64,000 nucleotides of DNA. Origin: Dichetophora obliterata. Its lineage: Eukaryota > Arthropoda > Insecta > Diptera > Sciomyzidae. The notes beneath the pieces were generated by a model. The model was not told the DNA's origin. It saw nothing but the letters and a program-made list of their open reading frames with translations, and did not search any database. Shown in pieces: positions 46,546 to 57,800 of this stretch. The stretch spans positions 193,236,962 to 193,300,961 of the forward strand of contig OY986438.1 of assembly GCA_963920525.1 (NCBI GenBank). The letters run 5' to 3'. Both the position numbers and the translations under genes were made by a program. Each line of letters opens with the position of its first letter. Position 1 is the first letter of the stretch.

Positions 46546-49500
46546 TTAGCGTTTTCCACCCTTGCCTCTGCCACCTCCACCACCTTTGCTACCACCACGA
46601 CCGCCTCCACCAGTTCTACCACCACTTGCCCCCGCTCCGGCACCACCACCACCACTCTTTGAACCACCCTTAGGACGCTGATTCTTGCGCATGCTACGTT
46701 TTCGATTCTCTGCTTTGCGCTCTGCATTTTCTGAGTGCCGTTTCTTAATAAGCTCAAGACGCATGCGCTGCTTGACAATTTGTTCTGGATGCCGCAGCTC
46801 ATTATCGCCGCCACTCATGCGTTTCTTGGCCTCTACCTTGCTGTTGTGACGTGCATACCGACTGACTGGATAGCTTTTTTCATGCGACAATGGCTTGGAG
46901 CTGTCATCATCAGAGCCTGCCTCACGCTGTAGCTGTTCTTCGATTTTGGACTTTTCCTTCCAGCTTGTGTAGCGGCCTGTCTTGAATGAGGCTGGAATCC
47001 AGGCACCAGACTCTGTGCGTATTTTGCCAGAGCGCGGATCTTGCACCGAAACCATCTTCTTCTTTATACGATCCCATTTCTTAAGGCCTGGCTTGTGACG
47101 AACTTCATTTGTTTCGCGATCAATAACCGAGAATTGCGCATTCATTGCTTGACGTTCAAACGAGTTGATGGCTAGACCATCTTCAGTAGCTTTGTCCGCA
47201 GATTGATAGGGTATAAAATTCTCGGTATCCTTCAAATTGCGTGACTTCTTCTTTTTCTTCGCTTTTGTCTTGTAGAGATCGTCCATATTTTTACGTTTTT
47301 TCGGTGCAACGACTTTAGTGAAGGCGCTCTTGATTTCATCATCGTCCACCTCATCAGCAGCTTGCTGCCGGTGTTAAAGATGTTATATATTAACTAAATA
47401 GCATATAATTAAGATTAAGGAAACAACCTCATTCTGTTCATCAATTTCCGCCTGCTTGCTTTCCTCCTGCTTGTCAAATTCTTCCATTTTGGTGCGATAT
47501 TTTTCAATGACTTCACTGTGCTTTGAACGCTTCTCCTTCATCACAGTGAATGGCACCGATTTTTGTGTGCAGTTCAACTCAAAGATGGTCTGCAAAAAGG
47601 GGTATATTTTAATGATTTTAAGTAGACATTTGTATCATCTTTTGAACTCACACCAGGTGGTCGAAAGTTGCGCATTTTGACAAGTATATCATGCTTCTCA
47701 TCCTGCAGTTTGCGCTCCTCAGCGGCCAATTCTTCTTTGGTTGCTTTGTCAGCTGTGCCCTTTACCAGTGCTGTTTGCGCCAAAGCCGGCGACGCAATCA
47801 AAAAGTCATCAAGCGGTTTGAGCGAAAAGAATTTAATTTTTTTCACACGAGCATTGGCATCAGTGGAGGCGACGGGACGCGATGTTAGATATTTTTTGTA
47901 GGCGTTTTCGCTGGTACGCAGCACACCGCTCTGGAAAAAGATATCGTTTTAGGCAAGATTATTGATTAAAAGAGTGCACCTATCAATCACTTACAATATG
48001 ATGACTATTTTTATATTCAGTCACCGAGAGGTGCTCTTCTTCCAGTAAATCTTGCGGAATGGTGCCCATGGCTTTGCTATCGTTTATATTGAACGGACGA
48101 TTTAAGAAAAGATGCAAATCTAGCAGATGTGCTGTATCATCGGTGGAGAAAATGGAGAAGGCGGTACCAGTGCGTCCGGCACGTGCACAACGACCAACAC
48201 GATGAACAAACAATTTTGGCTTGCCTGGAAAGTGAAGGTTCACCACATAATCGAGGCTAGGTATATCAATACCACGAGCAGCCACATCTGTGACAATGAG
48301 CACAGATACTTTCTTGTTGACAAACTTGGCTGTATTGATTTTGCGCGCAGACGGATCCAGACTGGAGTAAACGGAGGTATTAGATATGGACGCTTGTGTA
48401 AGAATCTGTAACATTAAATTTTTATATATAGAAAAAATTAAATGAAACTGATCTCAAAACCATACAAAAGATATAAGTTCCACATGATGCTGCGTACCCA
48501 CAAAAACAACAGTTTGTGCGCTGCTTGGTATGATGTATTTGAGGAGCACAACAAGAGCCGTGTAACGATCATCAGGACGACAATAGAGAAACTTGAGCAC
48601 CAAAGCATCAGGCAGCTTTGAATCAACATCTGCGAATATCGTGTTTTAGTAGAAAAAAAACAAATATCCTTTTAATTCTTCGAAACATACCCAAACGTAT
48701 CAACACCGGATCACTTAAACCAGCTCTAGCAAAATCTACCAGCAATTTTGGCAAAGTGGCGCTGAACATAACCATTTGCCTGGTAGATGGAAGACGATGT
48801 AGCGTTTCATTTAGCTGTTCGCCAAAACCCATTTCAAACAAACGATCAGCTTCATCGAAAACAACGTATTCTAAAATAATTTTTTCCTATGAATTCGAAA
48901 GTATGGAGAAAAGAGTAAAAAAATCAAGTACCAACGGAACCCAGCTTCAAGTCCATCTCAACACACAAGTGCAGAAAACGTCCAGGCGTAGCAACAATAA
49001 CATCGGGACAACTGTGTATAGCAGAAAACTGTGAATCCATGGAGTCTCCACCCAAAACTAAAATTGTCTTTAGCTCCATAAACTTGCCTAGTTCTTTAAT
49101 AAATTTATATGTTTGCACTGCCAACTCGCGTGTTGGTGAGAGTATCAAGGCTCTTGCTCCTTTTGTGGGTTCACGTCGTTTTAGCTTTTCAAACATAGGT
49201 ATAAGGAAACAAGCAGTCTTGCCCGAACCAGTCTTGGCCATGGCCACAACATCGCGGCCCTCGAGAATTAATGGAATTGTCTGCAAAATTTTCGATTTAC
49301 TCTACTGAAAGTTAAGATTCTTTGGCTTCATTTTACCTTGCGCTGAATTGGCGTAGGAACTCGGTAGCCTCGCTTTGAGATACCCTTTATTACCTCAGGC
49401 GTTAAACCCATCGATTGGAAGCCACCACTTTTCTTCATCTTGCTGCTGGCTTTTTGCACCACTTTTGTATCGCTCCCAACGCCACCATCCAGCGAGGGAA

Positions 49501-49598
49501 ACCCAGGAATTTCATCCGGTTTGTTTTTACGCTGTGTTTGAAATTATAAACTAATTACATTTTTATTTAATTGTTGTTTTTCTATATATATTTACCAT
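46546..49598 (-). CDS. DDX54: DEAD-box ATP-dependent RNA helicase, DDX54/Dbp10 family (nine exons)
   Basis: Spliced gene read on the minus strand. Coding exons, 5' to 3': 49596-49598 (the ATG alone), 49337-49531, 48932-49280, 48691-48870, 48466-48629, 47995-48405, 47652-47930, 47428-47589, 46546-47364; every junction is GT-AG and the phases agree, giving about 853 aa, close to the family's length (human DDX54 is about 880). In order one sees the Q motif (GFQSMGL...PTPIQ), motif I AKTGSGKT, Ia PTRELA, Ib TPGR, II DEAD, III SAT, IV VVFVGT, V ARGID and [14 protein letters not shown] conserved C-terminal region ([16 protein letters not shown]) fits the Dbp10 C-terminal domain, followed by Lys-rich stretches and a Gly/Arg/Ser-rich tail ending GKGGKR. 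By family it remodels RNA in nucleolar pre-60S ribosomes. No stop, frameshift or missing catalytic residue was found, so it is probably functional. The only odd point is the start exon, whose ATG is followed at once by the intron GT. Confidence 0.95.
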
Positions 49599-49740
49599 TT
49601 TAAATAAGTTTTATAATTGTTTCAAAATCGCGTGAACTTCTCACAATGTTCCACAACACACGTGCATGCATTGTCGTTTGTTTGACGTTTGGCAGTCAGC
49701 TGTCAGTATTATGTAAACGGAGCTGCCATCTTATTTTAAA
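49599..49740 (-). promoter_or_regulatory. 5' leader and likely promoter of the DDX54 gene
   Basis: AT-rich leader directly upstream of the DDX54 start. At 49712-49735 lies a minus-strand stretch containing AAGATGGCAGCTCC followed by GTTTACATA. Its AAGATGGC core resembles the YY1/Pleiohomeotic recognition type. A near copy occurs at 63533-63556. There is no clear TATA box. The transcription start cannot be placed from sequence alone. Confidence 0.35.
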
Positions 49741-49990
49741 GTATTATTTATTTTTACTTTTCATATAAGGGTGTGTGCCGCTCGAAGTGAAGAAAATTTC
49801 TATACGTTGAAATTGATTTGTAATTTTTATTGTGCGAAATGAAACATCAAAATGTTGACCAGAAATCTTGACGTCTTTTTAACGAATAACCCTCAGCTGC
49901 CAAATATACTTTTTCATACTACGAGTTTTTCTAAGACGCATTTGACTGCTATGTTTTCTACTTCATAGTTTTATATAAAAAATTATAATA

Positions 49991-50417
49991 GAGGTATTCA
50001 CGTTTTGATGCAAAACGCTGTTGCGGCGATGCAAAATGCAAGATTGAGAACATTCTCATCATCACAACAATAAACACATTGGAAGCAACTTTGCAATTTT
50101 TGAATTATGCACTGCGAGAACACACAAGCAGTAAAGCTATACAGCTGATTCATTATTTGGTCTTTTTCAAACATAGCTGCCACTTAGGTAAAACTTGAAA
50201 TAAGTTTAAAATTTGTCCGTTTATTTTAACAAGTGAGATTTTGATTTCTTTTGTGATTTTGAAGTGAGGTCACAATATATTTACTGTTCATTTGAGATTT
50301 AATTTGATTGCATAAAAAGCAGCAGCTAAAGTTGCAATATTGATGTTCACGCGTCATTGCGAAAAATATCTTGCATTTTCAAATTCTGACAATTCGTACT
50401 AACCCGTGAATATCCCA
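49991..50417. mobile_element. GGGGTATTCACGGG MITE, copy 2, upstream of DDX54
   Basis: Ends AGGTATTCACGTTTTGATGC and, reversed, GGGATATTCACGGGTTAGTA. The inside shares CACATTGGAAGCAACTTTGC and the AGCAGTAAAGC region with copy 1 at 19569-19982 (inverted order). It lies about 390 bp upstream of the DDX54 start codon. Confidence 0.85.
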
Positions 50418-50606
50418 AGTATTAACTGTAAGGAATGTAGTTGTTTTGCGTAAAATAACTAACAACAAAAAAACTTGTGTAAACATTATATATTGTTGAA
50501 AAAAACACAGTTTTTATTCGTGATTATTTTTATTGTATATATTTTACCATATTAGCTTAGACATAAAATAAATTGAAAACATAATTTTAAATTATAAGTT
50601 TCGATT

Positions 50607-50962
50607 TTATTTCTTATAAAAAATATACTGAAGTAAAATCAGTATCAGTGTTAAAATTTTCTTGTCAACCGGACCTAAAAATCCTATACCTAAACCATGC
50701 GCGCGGATAAAAAGTGCATTACGCTTAAACGTTACTATGCCCGAAATACACTTCCTGTCCGATTTTGAGCTCAAACAATATTCTTGAATGCGTATCAACC
50801 AGTGATGTGCGGCGTAGAGAACATGATGTCGACAATGTCGTGTAGACAATTGCTTTTAACGACGTGTCGATAATTAATGTAAGAGGCTGCATGTTTATTG
50901 TGATTTTTAATTAAATTGAATCCAAGTACGGAGTATTCCTTATTTTTACGCCTTCTGGGCAT
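50607..50962 (-). CDS. Possible small gene or broken gene, unrecognised
   Basis: Two overlapping minus-strand frames face each other across a possible frameshift. The upstream frame starts at an ATG near 50962 (MPRRRKNKEYSVLGF) and runs about 55 codons to a stop near 50800. The other, 50607-50849, encodes 80 residues with Arg/Lys-rich middle and a hydrophobic tail (ILTLILILLQYIFYKK) that could be a C-terminal membrane anchor. The local base composition is less AT-rich than the flanks, which is why I list it. I recognise no family, see no splice signals that join the frames cleanly, and cannot exclude chance. Confidence 0.25.
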
Positions 50963-51585
50963 GGTTTTTGTTTGTTTAATTGTTAAATTTGTTAGTTTGT
51001 GTTAATTAAACGAATTTTCAAAAGAATTTAGGAATCAGCATAATCTAAATAGAACTTCCATTTTCGCAGTGTTGCATTTTGTTGACATTGTTTACACAAT
51101 TCTCGACATTATCATAAGGCTTTAATTAAAAAAAATAATTAAAAAGAGTTAAAAACTTTTTGTTAAGTTATTAAATAACATTAATCATGAATTATTATTT
51201 TAAAAAGCTTGCTGTATTCCCTGAACTATAATAATCTTAATCGCAATGTATATTCAGAAAATTTTATAATAATTTCATATATTAATAAAAATGTTTTAAA
51301 AAGTTTTGTGGAAAAAGTATTGCGTACAAATTTCAGTAATAATTTTTAATGTAAGCAATCATTAAAACAAACTAAAACACGTTTTATCGCTATTGTGTTT
51401 CATCGTACTTTTTTTCAACGTGACGTTTGAAGGCGTATTGACACTTCACATTACACTTTTATGCACTAAAAAAAGTTTCCTACACTTAAAGAATCCATAA
51501 AAAACTGTAAAAACTCAATATCTTCATTCACTTCCTTCTATGCAAAAAAAATCATGAAACTTCACCCTGTTTTTGGACCTCTACA
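50963..51585. other. Intergenic, no gene seen
   Basis: AT-rich; a TTTGTTGACATTGTTTACAC stretch at 51079 but no identifiable gene. Confidence 0.4.
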
Positions 51586-51589
51586 TGAG

Positions 51590-52165
51590 AACTTGCCATA
51601 GTAGAAGAATACAGGTAGATGAAAGAGATGAGAGGATACTGCCGGAAATGTCAAAACGAAGTTGACAGCTCATATAAAATACGAAAGCTGGAACTGGCAA
51701 AGTGGAAACAAAGTTAAAATGCTAAAACGTTCATTGTTGTTTTAATAAAAAATAGTAAAAAATACTTCTTTGTGGTGTTTTTATTAATATTAAACTAATT
51801 TAAAGATGATTAATGACAAACTATACTGAAAATTAAATAAAAAAAAAACTATAAACTGCAAGCAGGGAGCGCAGCAAAAAAATTTCTCGAACACGCCATG
51901 TACGGAACACGGAAAAATGGTTAAATTTCTTTAAAAAGGTTATTAAGGCACAACATGCACTTAATTTTTATTTATTTTAAATCAAAAAGTTCGTTTTATT
52001 TACACCACACAAAATTCCAAGTGGCATAATTAAATTTTTATATATTTTATTTTGTTTGCATTCGCCACAGAGCTGACTTTGACAGTCATGGCAGTATGAG
52101 AAAGAGAGCACAGTCAACGCTGCAGCTAACTGTATACTTATACCATGGAACTTGCCCTTATTAAA
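51590..52165. mobile_element. Imperfect palindromic MITE
   Basis: Left AACTTGCCATAGTAGAAGAA and right (reversed) AAGTTCCATGGTATAAGTAT; further in, GAAAGAGATGAGAGGATACTGCC pairs with CTCTCTTTCTCATACTGCC on the opposite arm. A TGACAG motif follows on both. Confidence 0.6.
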
Positions 52166-53070
52166 CTACAAAAATAGGACTGAAACAAATTATTAAAATA
52201 GAAAGTTAAAAAAAAATAATAATCCCCAAAATTGGAGATTCTAATTTGGAGTTTTTCTTATTTGGGGATTTTATGTATGGGGTAACCAACCCTAAAATAA
52301 CCATTAAGTTGTATAAAAAAAGTGAGGAAAAATCCACATGAATTAATAAATGTCGCGCTGAAAAAAAATTTGCATGGGAATTCTCACATTCTGAGGATTT
52401 ACAAAATCCCTCAAATAATAAAATTAAGATTTTTCCCAAGAATCTGGCATCTATGACTTGTCTTGGTTCTGTCTAGAAAATGGTTCAAAGGGGAATGAAA
52501 ATATCTTTATTGGGAATTTTACCATAGCAGAGAAAAACTCTGCCGTCGCTTAAGCAGTGTAGATCGGTAGCGCAGTTTACTACTTGGTTGAGTCCTGTGA
52601 TAATAAAATATGGTGATGTGTTATTTCACCATTGAATAAATTTTTAATTATTTTATCACTTCCTCTCCAAAGACAAAACCGGAAACAGGAAGCTCGTTCC
52701 CACGTTGAATAAATCCTTTTTATGGGATTTATACGCATGTACTTTATGAATACTATTTATTGCTAACGATGTAGAGGATATTTTTTAACATTCGTACGAT
52801 AACGATTTTAAATTACAGTATATTTTAAAAATAGATCATTAATTCCCGTATATTTCTAGACATGGATAAGTCTAGCTCATATGAGTTGCTTTTTTAAAAA
52901 ACATGAACAGATTGACATTTTGAGAAACTGATTTAGTAAGGTTTGTTAATTTTCAATCGTCTTAAACTCGCCCAAATGCCTAAAGAGGTAGTTTTATCTG
53001 TGAACTCTTGTCCCTGATTTTAAAGATAGTTTTTCTTCCAAGGCTTTACTTAGTCCATACTAGGGCGTTC
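52166..53070. other. Intergenic, no gene seen
   Basis: Repeats of TTGGGGATTTT-type sequence at 52225-52290. No supported gene. Confidence 0.4.
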
Positions 53071-53089
53071 CAGATACTGCCGGCTAAAC

Positions 53090-54091
53090 GAAGACAATAC
53101 CCAATTTTTGCCAAAATTATTGTTTATTCTTCCACATATTCCCCTTTAAGCTCGATACACTTATTCCAACGATTTTCTAGCATTGCAATGCCTTTTGAAT
53201 AGTAAGATTTCTCAAGATCTTCGAAATACTCTTGTTTCCATTTCGATCTGTTCATTCGTCGCAAAATTTCCTTCCCTGGTGCCACCTTTTTAAGTTTGGG
53301 AGCATATAATAGTCGCTCGGGGCCAAATATGGAGAATATGGGGGTGGATGAGAAAGCAGTTCGAAGCGTAACTCGTGCAATTTGGCCATGGTTTCGATCG
53401 ATTTGTGAGCTGAAGCCTTGTCTTGCAAAAATATGATTTTTTATTCGATAAATGGTACCGTTTGTTTGCGATTTCGTTCTTCAATCGGTCTAATAATTTG
53501 CAGTAATAGTCGCTCTGTTGATTGTTTTTTCTTTTCTCGAATAGTCGATGAAAAAAATACCACTTGAATCCCAAGAAACAGACGCCAACACCTTTGTTTG
53601 TTGAGACTCGGCCGTTTGTTGAGTCTTCGCTCGCTTTGGTGCACTTCCACTGGGACCTAGCCACTCTTTAGCAGATTCCTTAGATTTTGGTGTATAGTGG
53701 TGGATCCACGTTTCATCTATGGTCACTATTTTACAGCAAAAATTAGTTAGATTTTGTTTAAACATGTCCAAATTCGAACACGTTCTTGTTTTTGATTGAT
53801 TGTTAACCAATGCGGCACCCATCTTGCAGTCAGCTTTCTCATACCCAAATGTTCGAGTAAAATTGAAGCCACCAACTCACTTGATATGCTCACTTTCGGA
53901 ATGTGGTCTACATGTGGAATACATTCTGGAGTGGTCACATGTGGAATACATTCTGGAGTGGTGTCTTTTTTGGGTGCTCCTCTGTTGTGTTCAACTTTTC
54001 CGCTGATTTGATTTCTTTTGAACTCTGCAATCCAATATTTTACGGTTGAATACGACGTAAAGTAACATTCAATCTCAAATTTACAAAGCAT
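53090..54091 (-). pseudogene. Dead mariner transposase
   Basis: Read on the minus strand from 54091. Helix-turn-helix segment YSTVKYWIAEFKRNQ (no start of the first helix bundle), GAPKKDTTPECIPHV duplicated in part, HLGMRKLTARWVPHWLT; frameshift near 53770; IVTIDETWIHHYTPKSKES with the first catalytic Asp; QTKVLASVSWDSSGIFFIDY; a second frameshift near 53480; then a block whose second Asp is in FLQDKAS with HKS following, and APSDYYMLPNLKK holding the third Asp. The spacing fits DD34D mariners. No terminal repeats were found. At least two frameshifts and truncated ends: inactive. Confidence 0.9.
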
Positions 54092-54199
54092 CTTTATTAG
54101 TCAACTTACAAAAATGATGATATTGAAAAATGGATGTGGCTTTTTGTGTGGTTCATATACTTTATAATTAATATAAAATATAACAAATGCATTTGAAAA

Positions 54200-54897
54200 G
54201 CAATATATATTTTATATATATTATTTGTTTAACACTTCTGTTTAATATTCTAATGTAAATATACGTAAGTATTTCTTTTGTTTTTTATATAGAAAAATAC
54301 AAAAATCTTTAAGGCTTAACAAATGTTATACGTTCTCTTACCTAGTAAGCTAATGTAATGTTAATAGTAATTGCTAAGGTTTACACATTTATGAGCGTAA
54401 TCATAATATTAATAATCGAACTTCAACGTTTGTGGCAAATATTTGTATCATACTTTTAATTTAAAAATTTTTTTTTAATTTTGAAAACAGTTCTAAATTA
54501 GAGGAAGAGAGAAAGAGCGTTTGAAACATTAAGGCTTAAATTATGTTAATTCTAATGATAAAAAAAGTTAGACGAAGTTTTAAGTAAAAAAAATTTATAT
54601 TAAAGAAATTAAGCAAAAATTTGTCAGAAGAAGAAAATGTTTAAATTCATTGTGGAGATATTTGTATTTAAATTATTAAAGTTTTGATTAGCAGCAAAGT
54701 CAAAAATGGCAAAAGTCAAAAATTGCAAATGTATAGTATGAAGTGCAAAATAATTTTAAAGTAATTTATGTACAACAAGTTATGAAAATAAGGATGATTA
54801 TATTTTCGTAAACTTAAATTAAATGTAAAGAGGCACGAACTTAATGACTTAACTTATGTGTAGCAGTAGCAGAATGGGCGCAAAAAATAATTTAAAA
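54200..54897 (-). other. Probable 3' UTR of the unrecognised gene, plus spacer
   Basis: AT-rich, no coding frame, no mobile-element ends. No canonical AATAAA on the minus strand was found close to the stop; ATTAAA variants are present near 54240 and 54450. Confidence 0.35.
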
Positions 54898-57800
54898 CTA
54901 GGATACAATGTAATCCTCATCCGTTTTCTCTACCAACAATAACTCCTCCAAACGTTCCAAGCGCTGACGCATTTCTTCCTTTTCTTTCTGCGCCAAGTCG
55001 AACTTGTGACGCAGAACTTCGTTCTGTTTTCTTAGCTCTATGAGTTGGCGGCAAATTTCAGGTGTAGTCAGAATAGAGCAAGAGGATGTCGGCGTCGCTG
55101 CAGTTGAGCTAGCCAGTGGTGCCACATTGGCTGCTTTTGCTTCCGATTGTTTATAGGCACCAGTTACTTGTTTCAGGTTAGTTGCTGTTGCCGTTGCAGT
55201 CGCCGTCGTCGGCGCACTAGTCATTTGACGCATTTGTACAGGACCTATGTGTTCGACGCGTTTAGCAGGTATGAAACGCACTGGTAGGTTAGACTTAACG
55301 GGCTGTTCACTATCCGAGACTTCCTGTTCACTGTCTGAGGCACCGACTTGTATAATATTAGACATTGGATCGAATTCATCTATGGGCTCCTCTGCATTGC
55401 CTTCGCTGATAGTAAAAGTTTCAACATTTCCTTGGGACTGCAAAATAAATAAAAAAAAGCCATGTTTAAAGATATGAGAAAGAGATAATTAGTAATAATT
55501 AATGTAGGGAAAGGGTTGATTTAATGTGTAACGGCAAAAGTAACTGACAACATTTTAATAACAACAAAACATTTCATTAACAAATAGCATTTATTACGGA
55601 TGAGTAACTACAAATAAATGCAACAAAACTTTTCAAAAGCTGTTGAGATCGAAATCAATTAAATTACCAAGCCACTTACTCAGTGCGTTTAACATAAAAT
55701 TAAATTGATACAATATATACTTTAGAATAGAAAATCTATTTAGAATATCTTTTCAAGCAAACAAAACATAGTTCCGCAAAACTTTGGTCAGTATTGAAAG
55801 GACATACATAAGTGGCCACAACGCACGGTAGAAGTGAAACCTTCAAATTTGAAACCTTGAAATTTTTAGTACAATGAAAAAAATCGACACGAAAATCAAT
55901 ATTTTGACTTTCGATGCAAATATATTCGCATAATAATCAAAAATAATTTATGGTAAAAAATTTCCCCAATAACTCCCCCAAAAGTTATGGCTATTTCATA
56001 TTAATGTAAGTCATTTTCTGCTTGTTTGGCCACAGAGGTTATATTATATAGAGGTCCCATTCTGACTTCGAATGGTCTTCGAACTCAAGTTTCGTTGTAC
56101 AAGCGTCCAGAGAATAAAAGAAAAAAACAAAGTGTTCGCTTTGACACTGCCTATACTTTTTTATAGGTTCGCATGAAACAACTGCTGAGTCAAAAGCATA
56201 ATTATTTTTGTTCTGTTCTTCTATCCTCCTGACGCTTGTACAACGAAACTTGAGTTCGAAGAGCATTCGAAGTCGAAATTGAGGGAGTTACTGGTGTAAT
56301 TTTTCCACATAAATTTTTTTTTTGATTATTATGGGAACATATTTGCATCGAAAGTCAGAAAATGTATTTTCATGCAGATTTTTTTCTCATTCTTAGTTAA
56401 GGATAAGTCATTATACTCTCTTTCGCCCCTTTTCATTTCATTTTAAAAAATTTATAATATTTTGACACCAAAAACATTCACATATGGGCATTTCCGCCAA
56501 AAGATCTACCGCGACTGAAAAATGAAATGCTACATTTATTATTATGCTAAAATTATTTTAAATCTCCATAATAGAGAAAAAGGTTTAATTGTAAAAGTAC
56601 TGAGAGCAGATCTCTATTGGAATTTAAAAAAAAAATGTCAGCAAACATGATGAACGGCAACAAAAATTACAAAATTTTAACGAAAGTTGGAATTTTATAA
56701 GTATATATCGTTGGCCTAGTATCTCCATACTTGTTCTATCTAAATACTAATTTTCATATAAAAAGTTATCAGCTTCTTGGACGATAAGCAAGTTTTTAGT
56801 ATAGATATCTATTAGCGTTCCAATAAATAACTTAAATTATGGTTGACCAGGATAATGAAAGTTGTGGTATGTTAGCTATCAGTTTATTTTTATTGAATGT
56901 TTACATGTTTTTATAATATCAGGTGCTATCAATGTTGAGTCACCGGGAATTAAAAGAGATCCAAGTTCTTGGGCAAGTGTTTAAGCAAAAAAACGTTTGG
57001 CAGGGAAAGCTTACATCAATAGAGACCAGCGACCTATACGAGCTAAAGCCATGATTTCTGAAGATTGCCACAGTAGATATAACTGTCGAAAAAATTTCAA
57101 CGTGGACCATCAGCAATAACTATTTAATGAGTATCGCGATCTCGAAAGCAGTGAAAAACAGAAAGCACTTTTGCATAGCATGCTGAAAGTTAAAAATGTG
57201 AAACGAAGGCGCAGTGATGAAAACAACATTATTTTCGAGGTAAACATAACTATTGAATATGACTTGAGGTATGGTGAAGGTGAATTGGTTTGGGTTTGTT
57301 TAAAATTTTTGATAAAGTTGATAAAGAATAAAGCTCAGGTTCGATGGGCACACCTGCCGGATAGAACTAGAAGAACAGACACAACAGTGTTGTAGATTAC
57401 TTTTAGCTTCAGTACTCCTTGAACACCTTAACGGCAAGGGAGGCCCTACCAGTAGCAACGCTACCACCGACATAGCTCTTCGGATCCTTGCACCTACAAA
57501 GCCCCCACATTGCTTCAATATTATAATCCGGCGATTGTAATATGATGCAATTATGAACAATGCAACTTATAATTGAATATTGACTTCAAAAAAGGAAAAG
57601 TTTGACTATCAACTGTCATAATTGTTAAAGAAATGGAGTAGATATCTTCTTTACAAACTTAATTTCTCAGATATGTAGTATTTTAAATTAACGAAAACAG
57701 CAAAATATAATAGATAATTATTGATTTAACGAAAATTTGTTTAAGAAATCTTCAAGGAACAATTCGTAAAAAATGCAAAGTGGCATGTTGTTTCGTTTTC

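Noticed and set aside
48618..49034. Plus-strand open frames of 90-140 codons over 46.7-49.3 kb
   Set aside because: They lie antisense to well-supported DDX54 exons and cross its splice sites.
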